Part shown: positions 26,716-36,075 of the stretch, in pieces
How positions within the stretch are numbered: the stretch's first letter is position 1
Layout of the letters: every line of letters starts with the position of its first letter
Assembly (NCBI RefSeq): GCF_900107545.1
Contig: NZ_FNQZ01000008.1
Span: 62,001-126,000, forward strand
Direction of reading: 5' to 3'
From: Pseudobutyrivibrio sp. ACV-2
Lineage (GTDB): Bacteria; Bacillota; Clostridia; Lachnospirales; Lachnospiraceae
Length of the DNA: 64,000 nt
Program-made: the position numbers and the translations under genes
The notes under the pieces: model-generated
What the model was told of the DNA's origin: nothing
Databases searched by the model: none
The model's input: only the letters and a program-made list of their open reading frames with translations

Positions 26716-27951
26716 ATGGCACATGTGATACCATTTAAAGCGATTCGTCCATCAAGAGAAGAGGCTGCTATTATAGCAGCCCTTCCTTATGATGTGTATA
26801 ATCGCAAAGAAGCATACGAGAAGGTAAAAGAGCAGCCAGGTTCATTCCTTGCAATAGACAGGCCTGAGACACAGTTTTCAGAGGATGTGGATATGTACTC
26901 AGATGAGGTTTATTTAAAGGCTGCAGAAATGTTAAATAACTGGATTGAAAAGGGGCGATTCATCCAGGACAATGAAGAATTCTATTACGTGTACGAGCTT
27001 ACTATGGATGGTCGTTCACAAACAGGAATTGTGGCAGCGGCATCCATTGATGACTATGCAAATTCAGTGATTAAAAAGCATGAAAATACCAGAGCAGAAA
27101 AGGAGCAGGATAGAATCCGCCATGTGGATACCTGTAGCGCTCAAACTGGTCCGATTTTCTTAGCCTATAAAGCTGATGAGACAATCACTGGAATTGTCGA
27201 AAAAGCAAAGACCAGAAATCCAATCTATGATTTTACAGCGGAGGATGGAATTAGTCATCGCTGCTGGATTATAGATGATATGATGAGCAGAGCTTTGATA
27301 GCTACTGCTTTTGAAAAAATGGAAAGCATCTATATTGCGGATGGTCACCATCGTGCCGCCAGCGCAGTAAAGGTGGGAATGAAGCGAAGAGAGGAAAATC
27401 CAGGCTACACAGGTCATGAAGATTTCAACTTTTTTTTGTCAGTACTTTTTCCAGATGACGAATTAAAAATCTATGATTACAATCGTGTGGTCAAGGATTT
27501 GAATGGACTTGCACTAGAGGAATTCCTTGAGGAATTAGATAGCATTGTTGATATTATTGAAACCTCAGAAGCTCCAATCAGACCTGCTAAAAAAGGTCAG
27601 TGGGCTATGCTTTTAGACTCCACCTGGTATTTGTGTCAGGTAAAAAGCGAGCTTCTTATAGATGACCCAGTGGAAGGGCTTGATGTATCATTACTTCAAA
27701 ATTTAATTCTTGAGCCTCTTCTTGGAATTGAAGATCCAAAGACAGATGAAAGAATTGATTTTGTCGGAGGTATCAGAGGTCTTGATGAATTAGAACGTAG
27801 ATGCCAGACAGATAGTAAAATAGCCTTTGCTATGTATCCAACCAGCATTGCAGAACTTTTTGCAGTTGCAGATGCAGGACTTTTAATGCCACCAAAGAGC
27901 ACTTGGTTTGAGCCTAAGCTTAGGAGTGGGCTTTTTATACATAAGATATAA
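26716..27951 (+). CDS. DUF1015 family protein
   Basis: A 411-residue protein of a family often found next to serC and serA in Clostridia. The family landmarks are AIRPSREEAAIIAALPYDVY at the N-terminus, NTRAEKEQDRIRHVD and the conserved YIADGHHRAASA at about residue 211. Function is not established; the conserved neighbourhood suggests a link to serine metabolism. Its ATG is two nt after the serA stop codon, so it is in the same transcript. Inverted repeat R5 with a T8 tract follows and could end the transcript. Confidence 0.85.
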   Translation: MAHVIPFKAIRPSREEAAIIAALPYDVYNRKEAYEKVKEQPGSFLAIDRPETQFSEDVDMYSDEVYLKAAEMLNNWIEKGRFIQDNEEFYYVYELTMDGRSQTGIVAAASIDDYANSVIKKHENTRAEKEQDRIRHVDTCSAQTGPIFLAYKADETITGIVEKAKTRNPIYDFTAEDGISHRCWIIDDMMSRALIATAFEKMESIYIADGHHRAASAVKVGMKRREENPGYTGHEDFNFFLSVLFPDDELKIYDYNRVVKDLNGLALEEFLEELDSIVDIIETSEAPIRPAKKGQWAMLLDSTWYLCQVKSELLIDDPVEGLDVSLLQNLILEPLLGIEDPKTDERIDFVGGIRGLDELERRCQTDSKIAFAMYPTSIAELFAVADAGLLMPPKSTWFEPKLRSGLFIHKI

Positions 27952-27973
27952 AATAGAATATACATATAGAGAA

Positions 27974-28080
27974 CACCTCATCCGCCCTTCGGGCACCTTC
28001 CCCTCAAGGGGAAGGCAAAAAAGAAGGCTTCCCCTTGAGGGGAAGCTGTCAGCGCAGCTGACTGATGAGGTGTTTTTTTT
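27974..28080. repeat. Palindromic repeat R5, inverted type II and type I units ending in T8
   Basis: A type II unit on the minus strand (CACCTCATCC, GCCC-ttc-GGGC, CCTTCCCC/GGGGAAGG) is followed by a type I unit on the plus strand (GGCTTCCCC/GGGGAAGC, GTCAGC/GCTGAC, TGATGAGGTG). The outer ends ACACCTCAT/ATGAGGTGT pair, closing the whole 105-nt stretch into one structure followed by eight T. It can therefore act as terminator of the serC-serA-DUF1015 transcript. Confidence 0.8.
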
Positions 28081-28089
28081 GCGCATTTA

Positions 28090-28123
28090 TGCTATACTTA
28101 ATCAGATTGTAAAAAACTGGAGG
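28090..28123 (+). promoter_or_regulatory. Extended -10 promoter and ribosome site of mscS
   Basis: TGCTATACT at 28090-28098 is an extended -10 box; no good -35 is seen because the T8 tract of repeat R5 occupies that place. GGAGG at 28119-28123 lies 8 nt before a TTG codon and no ATG is available, which decides the TTG start. Confidence 0.5.
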
Positions 28124-28131
28124 CAATTATT

Positions 28132-29007
28132 TTGGAACCAATTACAGATACAGTTACAGCGGAAGAGCTAGTTCAAGATATACAAAAAGGAGTGCTTCAA
28201 CGACAGATAGAAGCCATGATTCCAAAATTTTGGAGCTTTTTGTGGTGTATAGTCCTTGCGTTAGTGGTATTTTTCATAGGCACTAAAATCATAAAGGGAA
28301 TAATCAAGCTTTTCCACAAAGCCATGGACCTTCGTGATTTTGATGCAGGCGTAGAGACCTTCTTAGAGTCGGTTATCAGATGGATATGCTATATCATCCT
28401 TTTTACCATTATTTTAGGCTTATTTGGCGTGACTACCACATCCATTTCAGCAGCGGTAGCAGGTCTTGGTGTCACTATTGGTCTTGCCTTACAGGGGGCA
28501 CTTTCAAACTTCGCAGGTGGTATACTCATTCTTCTCATGCACCCATTCAGAGTGGGTGATTACATCATCGAGCATGCCACAGGCCAGGAAGGTGTTGTAG
28601 AAAAGATTAATATCATCTACACCACACTTAAAATGATAGATGGTCGTATGGTTCAGATTCCAAACGGCACACTTTCATCAGCATCTCTCATTAATTGCAC
28701 ATCTGTAACACGCAGAATGTTCAATGAAACAGTTGGCATCAGCTACGATAGCGATATTAAAAAGGCTAAAAAAATTATGCATGAAATCGCTGAAAAGCAG
28801 GACCATCTGATTACATCAGAGCCAATAAAGGTCTTCGTGGCAGAGCTTGCTGACAGCTCAGTACAGATTGGTCTTAGATTTTGGGTTGAGACCGAATACT
28901 ACTGGCAGACAAAATGGGACGTGCTTGAAGAAATCAAAAACAGATTTGACAAGGAACACGTGGAAATCTGCTTTAATCAGCTTGATGTACACATAAAAGA
29001 AAAGTAA
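28132..29007 (+). CDS. Small-conductance mechanosensitive channel, MscS family
   Basis: A 291-residue membrane channel that releases solutes on osmotic downshock. Three hydrophobic segments lie at about 35-55, 80-105 and 108-150. The pore helix and the start of the beta domain are typical: GLGVTIGLALQGALSNFAGG and MHPFRVGDYI. The start is TTG, chosen from the GGAGG 8 nt before it. It has its own extended -10 promoter. The gap to the next gene is 14 nt, so the M16 peptidase gene is probably co-transcribed. Confidence 0.93.
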   Translation: MEPITDTVTAEELVQDIQKGVLQRQIEAMIPKFWSFLWCIVLALVVFFIGTKIIKGIIKLFHKAMDLRDFDAGVETFLESVIRWICYIILFTIILGLFGVTTTSISAAVAGLGVTIGLALQGALSNFAGGILILLMHPFRVGDYIIEHATGQEGVVEKINIIYTTLKMIDGRMVQIPNGTLSSASLINCTSVTRRMFNETVGISYDSDIKKAKKIMHEIAEKQDHLITSEPIKVFVAELADSSVQIGLRFWVETEYYWQTKWDVLEEIKNRFDKEHVEICFNQLDVHIKEK

Positions 29008-29021
29008 TTTAGAGGTTTTTA

Positions 29022-31928
29022 ATGAATAAATCATACGAATTATTAAAGGAAGAAAAGCTTGAGGGACTTGATTCTCTCGGATTTATTTTCGAACACAAAA
29101 AGACAAAGGCTAGGATTTGTTTCATCTCAAATGATGATCCAAACAAAGTCTTTTATATTGGATTTAGGACTCCACCAAAGGACTCCACAGGTGTGGCTCA
29201 CATCGTAGAGCACACAGTATTATGCGGCTCAGACAAATATCCTGTTAAGGACCCATTTGTTGAGCTGGTAAAGGGAAGTCTTAACACCTTCCTTAACGCA
29301 ATCACATATCCTGACAAGACGGTCTATCCTATCGCCAGCACCAACGATGCTGACTATATGAATCTTATCGATGTCTACATGGATGCTGTATTCCATCCAA
29401 ATATCTACAAATATCGTGAGATATTTGAGCAGGAGGGCTGGCACTATGAAATGGAAAATGAGGACAGTGACCTTACTATAAACGGTGTAGTTTACAACGA
29501 GATGAAGGGAGCATTTTCGTCACCAGATGATGTGCTCAACCGTCAGATTTTAAACTCATTGTTCCCAGATACCACTTATGCTATTGAGTCAGGCGGTGAC
29601 CCAAAGGATATCCCATCACTTACTTATGAGGATTTCCTTGCTTTCCATAGCAAATATTATCATCCTAGCAATTCATACATCTATGTTTACGGTGATGTGG
29701 ACATCGATGAATTATTAGAGTACTTAGACACTAAATATCTCCGCCATTACGACTATCTTGAGGTTGATTCTGAAATTCAGCTTCAGAAGCCTTTTGACAA
29801 GCCTGTTGAGATGACCTTTGATTATCCAATTGCATCAGACCAGGATCCGGAGGACAGCACATATCTTTCATACAATGTCTGCATAGGTGATGTGCTTGAC
29901 CCTAACATGTACAGAGCCTTTGATATTTTAAATTATGCCCTCGTATCTGCACCAGGAGCGCCACTTTATCAGGCTCTTATCGACGCCAATATCGCGGAGG
30001 ATGTAGAGTGTTCATTCGAGGCTTCACAGCGTCAGATGTATTTCAGCATTGTAGCTCGTGGCGCCAATGAAAGAGATAAACAGCGTTTTGTCGATACTAT
30101 AGAAAATACTCTTAAGGCTGAAATCAAAAAGGGAATTGATAAAAAGACACTTTTTGCTTCTATTAATGCAGAGCAATTTAGAGCGAGAGAGCTTGATTTC
30201 GGTAGCGCACCAAAGGGACTTATCATTGGTCTGCAGCTCCTTGATAGCTGGCTTTATGACAAGAATCAGCCATTCCTTCATCTGCACGCAGTAGAGATTT
30301 TAGATAAAATCAAAACAAGAGTTGAAAATGGCTTATTTGATTACATTGCAGATGTTTATCTGCTTTCAAACAATCATAAATCAATCGTCACTCTAAGACC
30401 AAAGCAGGGCATGACCAGCTCAGATGATAAAGAGCTTAAGGAACGTCTCGCTAAGCTTAAATCTGAAATGACACCAGAGCAGATAAAGGAGGTTGTAGAA
30501 CATACAGCCTACCTCAAGGAATATCAGGAGACACCAAGCTCAAAGAAGGATTTAGCAAAAATCCCAATGCTTTCCAGATTTGATTTGACCAGAGAGGCCA
30601 GACCAATCGACCTTGAGGTGTTTGATGAGGATGGAACCACTGTCCTTCATCACAAGCTCAGCACCAATGGAATCCATTATTTTAACATGGTATTTGATAT
30701 TTCAGATATTTCACTTGAGTGGGTTCCATATGTTTCAATGCTGGAACGTTTCCTTGGCTTGCTCGACACTAAAAATTACAGTTATACAGATTTCACTAAT
30801 GAAATGTATTTGCACACTGGAGGTATAACCACCAATTCATCAATACATGAGGTATATCATTCTAAAGATGATTTTAAGATGACCTTCCAGGTTCGTTCAA
30901 AATTCATATATGACGAGGCTGATGCCGCAATTAATTTGGCTCTTGAGATGATGCTCAATACAGATTTTTCAGACGAGAAGCGCCTAAAGGAGCTTATTGT
31001 AGCTGAAAAGTCTCACCTTGAATCTATTTTAAGTGCCCGAGGCAATCAGATAGCAGCCACAAGAGCACGACTCGGAATCTCAAAGAAGGCCAATTTCACA
31101 GAGGCTGGTAGTGGCTTAAGCTTTTACCGTTTCCTCGTCGATTTAGAGGAAAACTTTGACGCTAAAAAATCTGAGACTATTGAAAAGCTAAATCAGCTTT
31201 GTAGAATAATTTTCTCACAGGATAGATTAATTGTTTCTTCAACAGGAAAACGCGAGGTACTTAGCCAGACAAGACGACTTGTTGATGAAATCAGACCAAA
31301 GCTTTCTGATGAGAAATACGTATTTGAAAAGACAGTATTTGCTCCACATAACGTGCGTGAAGCCTTAAAGGATGCTTCCCAGATTCAATATGTTGCAATG
31401 GCTGGAAATTTTGTTTCTGAGGGCTTTGAATACAACGGAACATATAGAATTCTTAACACCATTTTAGGTTACGACTATTTCTGGATTAAAGTTAGAGTCC
31501 AGGGAGGAGCATACGGTTGTAACATGAGCGCAGGACGCCAAGGTGATTTAGTATTCGTATCCTACCGTGATCCAAATCTTGCAGAAACCATCAAGGTTTT
31601 CGAGGAGACAGGAGAGTACTTAAGAAACTTCGACGCTGATGATAGAGATATGACAAAATACATCATCGGAACCATCAGTGGAATGGACACACCACTTACC
31701 CCATCCCAGCGTGGAATCAGAGGTCTTAATGCATACCTTTCAGGTATGACCTACGAAGACATCCAAAAGAACCGTAACGAAGTCTTAGATGCCACCGTAG
31801 AAGACATAAGAGCCCTTGCAGCCCCAATAGAAGCTGCCATAGCTCAGCGCAACATCTGCGTAGTAGGCAACGAAGACGCCATCGAAAGAAATCGTAACCT
31901 TTTCGACAACGTCGAAAGCCTATATTAA
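29022..31928 (+). CDS. M16C family zinc metallopeptidase (PreP-like)
   Basis: A 968-residue peptidase of the insulinase/presequence protease type. The inverted zinc motif is HIVEH (His60, Glu63, His64) and the distal ligand is Glu160 in YNEMKGAFSS. The length matches the two-half M16C proteins, in which four domains close around peptide substrates. No signal peptide is seen, so it acts in the cytoplasm. AGAGG precedes the ATG. The physiological substrate is unknown; degradation of small peptides is expected. Confidence 0.92.
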   Translation: MNKSYELLKEEKLEGLDSLGFIFEHKKTKARICFISNDDPNKVFYIGFRTPPKDSTGVAHIVEHTVLCGSDKYPVKDPFVELVKGSLNTFLNAITYPDKTVYPIASTNDADYMNLIDVYMDAVFHPNIYKYREIFEQEGWHYEMENEDSDLTINGVVYNEMKGAFSSPDDVLNRQILNSLFPDTTYAIESGGDPKDIPSLTYEDFLAFHSKYYHPSNSYIYVYGDVDIDELLEYLDTKYLRHYDYLEVDSEIQLQKPFDKPVEMTFDYPIASDQDPEDSTYLSYNVCIGDVLDPNMYRAFDILNYALVSAPGAPLYQALIDANIAEDVECSFEASQRQMYFSIVARGANERDKQRFVDTIENTLKAEIKKGIDKKTLFASINAEQFRARELDFGSAPKGLIIGLQLLDSWLYDKNQPFLHLHAVEILDKIKTRVENGLFDYIADVYLLSNNHKSIVTLRPKQGMTSSDDKELKERLAKLKSEMTPEQIKEVVEHTAYLKEYQETPSSKKDLAKIPMLSRFDLTREARPIDLEVFDEDGTTVLHHKLSTNGIHYFNMVFDISDISLEWVPYVSMLERFLGLLDTKNYSYTDFTNEMYLHTGGITTNSSIHEVYHSKDDFKMTFQVRSKFIYDEADAAINLALEMMLNTDFSDEKRLKELIVAEKSHLESILSARGNQIAATRARLGISKKANFTEAGSGLSFYRFLVDLEENFDAKKSETIEKLNQLCRIIFSQDRLIVSSTGKREVLSQTRRLVDEIRPKLSDEKYVFEKTVFAPHNVREALKDASQIQYVAMAGNFVSEGFEYNGTYRILNTILGYDYFWIKVRVQGGAYGCNMSAGRQGDLVFVSYRDPNLAETIKVFEETGEYLRNFDADDRDMTKYIIGTISGMDTPLTPSQRGIRGLNAYLSGMTYEDIQKNRNEVLDATVEDIRALAAPIEAAIAQRNICVVGNEDAIERNRNLFDNVESLY

Positions 31929-31998
31929 ACAAGCGTACTCACACCGAACCTAATTTTTGCCCCAAAACGTACGCAAATAGAACACCTATCAAATTTAA

Positions 31999-32104
31999 AT
32001 GAGCCTGTAGCTGTCAATGATAGCTGCCCATTTTTGAGGAGTATAACAAAGTGATCTCAAAAATGGGCAGGTATCATTGATAGCGTAACAGGCGGACTAA
32101 AGTA
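31999..32104 (+). ncRNA. Long-hairpin leader element B (class I loop)
   Basis: Basal helix GCCTGT/ACAGGC (32003-32008, 32088-32093), junctions AGCTG and TAGCGTA. 25-nt arms (32014-32038 and 32056-32080) pair with one G-G mismatch. The 17-nt apical loop begins GAGTATAAC. The tail is GGACTAAAGTA. It ends about 20 nt before the era start. It is identical to element C except at two positions, both in the 5' arm. Confidence 0.65.
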
Positions 32105-32123
32105 AATCAGAGGAACCAAAAAT

Positions 32124-33032
32124 ATGAGTAATTTTAAATCAGGTTTCGTAACCATAGTTGGTCGCCCAAATGTTGGCAAAAGCACACTGATGAACCATAT
32201 CATCGGTCAGAAAATTGCCATCACAAGCAACAAACCACAAACGACACGAAACCGTATTCAAACTGTATACACAGATGAAGAAGTAGGTCAAATCGTATTT
32301 CTTGATACTCCAGGTATGCATCAGGCTAAAAACAAGCTTGGTGAATACATGATGACTGCTGCCAAAAGCACTATCAATGAAGTTGATTTGATTCTCTGGC
32401 TTATTGAGCCAGATACAAAAGTTGGTGCAGGAGATAAAAAAATCGCAGAGCTGTTATCCACAGCGGAGGCTCCAGTGATTCTTGTTATCAACAAAATTGA
32501 CATGGCAGATGGTGCAAAAGTCGGTGAAACTATTCAGGCTTTCAAGGATTTATGTGAATTTATCGAGGTGGTTCCAGTGTCTGCTCTTAGAGGCGAAGGC
32601 TGTGATGATTTGCTTGCAACCATTTTCAAGCATCTTCCAGAAGGACCAGCTTTCTATGATGAGGAAACAGTCACCAATCAGACCTTAAGAGAAATCACTG
32701 CTGAAATCATCCGTGAGAAATCTCTTCATGCACTTAACGATGAAGTGCCACACGGCATTGCTATCGAAATCGACAGCATGAAGGAACGCCCAGGCAAAAA
32801 GGCAATGTGGGATATAGAGGCCACTATCATCTGCGAAAAGAACAGCCACAAGGGAATTATCATAGGAAAAGGTGGTGCAATGATTAAAAAAATCGGCACC
32901 AATTCCAGATATGAAATTGAAAAGCTCCTTGATGCCAAGGTTAATCTTAAGCTTTTTGTTAAGGTTAAAAAGGATTGGCGAGACAGCGAGTATGAGCTTA
33001 AGAATTTTGGATATAAAAAAGAGGATATTTAA
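32124..33032 (+). CDS. era: GTPase Era
   Basis: A ribosome-assembly GTPase that binds the 3' end of 16S rRNA. The 302 residues have G1 GRPNVGKSTLMN, G3 DTPGMH and G4 NKID, then a C-terminal KH domain with GIIIGKGGAMIKKIG. The length is standard. The era-recO order is conserved in Firmicutes, and recO starts three nt after its stop codon. A long-hairpin element occupies its leader. Confidence 0.97.
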   Translation: MSNFKSGFVTIVGRPNVGKSTLMNHIIGQKIAITSNKPQTTRNRIQTVYTDEEVGQIVFLDTPGMHQAKNKLGEYMMTAAKSTINEVDLILWLIEPDTKVGAGDKKIAELLSTAEAPVILVINKIDMADGAKVGETIQAFKDLCEFIEVVPVSALRGEGCDDLLATIFKHLPEGPAFYDEETVTNQTLREITAEIIREKSLHALNDEVPHGIAIEIDSMKERPGKKAMWDIEATIICEKNSHKGIIIGKGGAMIKKIGTNSRYEIEKLLDAKVNLKLFVKVKKDWRDSEYELKNFGYKKEDI

Positions 33033-33035
33033 TTA

Positions 33036-33761
33036 ATGGGACTTGTAACCCTTACCGGGATTGTTCTGAGCTGCTCAGATGTAGGAGAATTTGATAGACG
33101 TCTTGTGATTCTCACCAAAGAAGCAGGAAGGGTTACAGGATTTGCAAAGGGGGCTCGCAGGCCAAACAATCCAATGATTGCTGCCTGTTCACCATTTTGT
33201 TTTGGCACCTTTGAGGCATTTGAAGGTCGCAGCTCCTATCATGTAACAAAGGCCAACATCACCAACTATTTTCGCAATCTGGCCATGGACTATGACAAGG
33301 TATGTCTTGGTTCCTATTTTTTGGAGGTGGCAGATTATTTATCAGTTGAAGGCGCGGATGAAACAGCTAGGCTTGCACTTTTGTATCAAAGTCTTAAAGC
33401 CTTAGAATCTGATAAATTCTCCCATCGACTTTTGAAAAATATCTACGATTTAAAGACTTGGGTTATAGATGGTGAATATCCTAATGTATTTTCATGCATG
33501 ACCTGTGGGAAAAAAGAAAATCTTGTTGCTTTTTCCGTGAAACTTCATGGAATGTTGTGCACCGATTGTGCAAAACGCGAATCCGGAACAGAAATATCCA
33601 ATTCTACCTTATACACATTGCAATTCATTGTTTCATCTAAGATAGAAAAGTTGTATACTTTTGTACTGAATAATGAAACGGAAGAAGAATTGACTAGAAT
33701 TTTAGCGGCTTATCGATTAAACTATAGGTCGCACAAATATAAAAGTGAGGAATTTTTATGA
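33036..33761 (+). CDS. recO: DNA repair protein RecO
   Basis: A RecA-loading mediator in the RecFOR pathway. The 241 residues have the N-terminal OB fold (LTGIVLSCSDVGEFDRRLVI) and the zinc site CMTCGKK...MLCTDC at about 156-181. It directly follows era, as in most Firmicutes, and its TGA stop overlaps the next ATG (ATGA). Confidence 0.95.
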   Translation: MGLVTLTGIVLSCSDVGEFDRRLVILTKEAGRVTGFAKGARRPNNPMIAACSPFCFGTFEAFEGRSSYHVTKANITNYFRNLAMDYDKVCLGSYFLEVADYLSVEGADETARLALLYQSLKALESDKFSHRLLKNIYDLKTWVIDGEYPNVFSCMTCGKKENLVAFSVKLHGMLCTDCAKRESGTEISNSTLYTLQFIVSSKIEKLYTFVLNNETEEELTRILAAYRLNYRSHKYKSEEFL

Positions 33762-34606
33762 CACAAAGTAGACCTGGTGGTTCGACAGGTACACGTGGTA
33801 GAAATTCTAGAAGTACTGGCAGTAGAAGTACCTCTAGTAGAAATACTGCAAGTAGAAGTACTGCAGGAAGAAGCTCTGCAGGTCGTCCACGACAGGGAGT
33901 TGCATCAAGAGAACTTCAGGCAACCAGAAGAAAAAGAAGACAGCGAGAGGTAATGCGTAATCGCATTTTATTTGGTATAGGATGTCTGGCAGTGTTAGCA
34001 CTTCTAGTATTTCTTATTATCAAGCTTATAGGCTTTGTTATGAATTCTGGAAGCATAGCTGAAAATAGTACACTTACTTTCGATAAAAGCGGTAAAGTTG
34101 TTTTTGAAGAGGTCACAGATTTTGATACAGATATCTATTCTAAATCTGAGCTTAGAACCTACACCAAAGATTTGATAGATAGCTTTAACAATACTTATGG
34201 AGAAAAGGCTATCACACTTGATAAAATCAAAATCAGTGGTGATAAAGCCTACATCAAAACAACCTACAAAGATGCAGATGCATACAGCAGCTTTACATCA
34301 TATCAGACTTTCAATGGAAGCTATGATGACGCTGCAGCTGCAGGCTATGATTTTGAAGAATTATTCTGTCAGGTAGCAGATGGTACAAAGGGGGAGGCGC
34401 AGGCTGTTATAGCAGGCGATACCTTCACGGGCTATCAGATTGCCATAGTTAACGAAAATGTTAATACCATAGTCCCTGGGCAGATTAATTATATATCAGA
34501 AACATCTACAGAAATTGTTGATGATAGTACAGTGAGCATCAAACAGGCTGATGGCAATGAGGATGCTACAGACACTGTATATATCATCTACACTATAGAT
34601 AAATAG
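33758..34606 (+). CDS. Single-pass membrane protein of unknown function
   Basis: A 282-residue protein. The first 65 residues are a low-complexity Ser/Arg/Thr/Gly tract (repeats like SRSTxSRNTASRSTAGR) that ends in a basic cluster RRKRRQREVMRNR. One membrane helix follows at about 68-92. The remaining 190 residues lie outside, with aspartate-rich sequence containing FNNTYGEKAITLDKIKISGDKAYI and a YISETSTEIVDD block. I do not recognise the family. It overlaps recO by ATGA and precedes glyS, so it is part of the era-recO unit. Confidence 0.7.
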   Translation: MTQSRPGGSTGTRGRNSRSTGSRSTSSRNTASRSTAGRSSAGRPRQGVASRELQATRRKRRQREVMRNRILFGIGCLAVLALLVFLIIKLIGFVMNSGSIAENSTLTFDKSGKVVFEEVTDFDTDIYSKSELRTYTKDLIDSFNNTYGEKAITLDKIKISGDKAYIKTTYKDADAYSSFTSYQTFNGSYDDAAAAGYDFEELFCQVADGTKGEAQAVIAGDTFTGYQIAIVNENVNTIVPGQINYISETSTEIVDDSTVSIKQADGNEDATDTVYIIYTIDK

Positions 34607-34634
34607 TTAACAATTGAGAGAGGAAATATTCATT

Positions 34635-36032
34635 ATGGAAAAGACAATGGAGAAAATTATAGCTCTTGCAAAGACAAGAGGCTTTGTATATGCAGGTTCT
34701 GAGATTTATGGTGGACTTGCTAATACATGGGATTACGGAAATCTTGGCGTTGAGCTTAAGAACAACGTAAAAAAGGCATGGTGGCAGAAGTTCGTTCAGG
34801 AGAATCCATACAACGTTGGTGTTGATTGCGCTATTCTTATGAACCCACAGACATGGATTGCTTCAGGCCACCTTGGTTCATTCTCTGATCCTCTTATGGA
34901 TTGTAAGGAGTGCCACGAGCGTTTCAGAGCAGACAAAATCATCGAGGATTTTGCAGCTGCCAATAATATTGAGCTTAAGTCTTCAGTAGACGGATGGAGC
35001 AAGGAAGAGATGAAGGAATTCATCGACAGCAACAACGTTCCATGTCCTACATGTGGCAAGCACAACTTTACAGATATTCGTGAGTTCAACCTCATGTTCA
35101 AGACCTTCCAGGGTGTTACTGAGGATGCTAAGAACACAGTATACCTTCGCCCAGAGACAGCGCAGGGTATTTTCGTAAACTTCAAGAATGTACAGCGTAC
35201 ATCTCGTAAGAAGGTTCCATTTGGTATTGGCCAGATTGGTAAGTCTTTCCGTAATGAAATTACTCCAGGTAACTTCACATTCCGTACACGTGAGTTTGAG
35301 CAGATGGAGCTTGAGTTCTTCTGCAAGCCAGGTTCACAGGACGAGTGGTTCCAGTATTGGAGAGCTTTCTGCCGTGATTGGCTCATTTCTCTTGGTATGA
35401 AGGAAGATGAGATGCGTCTTCGTGACCACGATCCAGAGGAACTTTCATTCTACTCAACAGGCACTACAGATATCGAGTTCTTATTCCCATTCGGTTGGGG
35501 CGAGCTTTGGGGTATTGCCAGCCGTACAGATTACGACCTTACACAGCATCAGAATGTTTCAGGTCAGGATCTTACATACTTCGATGATGAGACAAATGAA
35601 AAATATCTTCCATATGTAATTGAGCCATCACTTGGCGCTGATCGTGTAGTTCTTGCATTCCTTTGCGCAGCATACGACGAGGAAGAAGTAGGTAAGGACG
35701 GAAAGAGCGATGTTCGTACAGTTCTTCATTTTCATCCAGCCCTTGCACCAGTTAAAATCGGTGTTCTTCCACTTTCAAAGAAGCTTAACGAAGGTGCAGA
35801 AAAGATTTTTGCTGAGCTTTCAAAGAAATACAATTGCGAATTCGATGATAGAGGAACAATCGGTAAGAGATATCGTAGACAGGATGAAATTGGTACACCA
35901 TTCTGTATTACATATGACTTTGATTCAGAGGAAGACCATATGGTTACAATCCGTCATCGTGATTCAATGGAGCAGGAGCGTATCGCAATCGCTGATTTGG
36001 ATGCATATTTTGCAGACAAATTCACATTCTAA
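34635..36032 (+). CDS. glyS: Glycyl-tRNA synthetase, single-chain dimeric type
   Basis: Charges tRNA-Gly. The 465 residues are of the single-polypeptide class II type (GlyQS/GRS1), not the two-gene bacterial type. Family blocks: [26 protein letters not shown] start, [38 protein letters not shown] and [14 protein letters not shown]. Cysteine pairs CKECHERF and CPTCGKH likely bind zinc. An in-frame ATG 21 nt upstream is rejected because GAGAGAGGA lies 10 nt before the ATG at 34635. Co-directional with recO. Confidence 0.96.
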   Translation: MEKTMEKIIALAKTRGFVYAGSEIYGGLANTWDYGNLGVELKNNVKKAWWQKFVQENPYNVGVDCAILMNPQTWIASGHLGSFSDPLMDCKECHERFRADKIIEDFAAANNIELKSSVDGWSKEEMKEFIDSNNVPCPTCGKHNFTDIREFNLMFKTFQGVTEDAKNTVYLRPETAQGIFVNFKNVQRTSRKKVPFGIGQIGKSFRNEITPGNFTFRTREFEQMELEFFCKPGSQDEWFQYWRAFCRDWLISLGMKEDEMRLRDHDPEELSFYSTGTTDIEFLFPFGWGELWGIASRTDYDLTQHQNVSGQDLTYFDDETNEKYLPYVIEPSLGADRVVLAFLCAAYDEEEVGKDGKSDVRTVLHFHPALAPVKIGVLPLSKKLNEGAEKIFAELSKKYNCEFDDRGTIGKRYRRQDEIGTPFCITYDFDSEEDHMVTIRHRDSMEQERIAIADLDAYFADKFTF

Positions 36033-36034
36033 TT

Positions 36035-36051
36035 TTAGAGTCTGACTCTAA
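36035..36051 (+). terminator. Weak hairpin after glyS
   Basis: TTAGAGT and ACTCTAA with a CTG loop, followed by TAAAAAATAAGG instead of a T-run. It may be a weak terminator or an intercistronic stabiliser. Confidence 0.35.
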
Positions 36052-36075
36052 TAAAAAATAAGGAGAGAAAATGCT

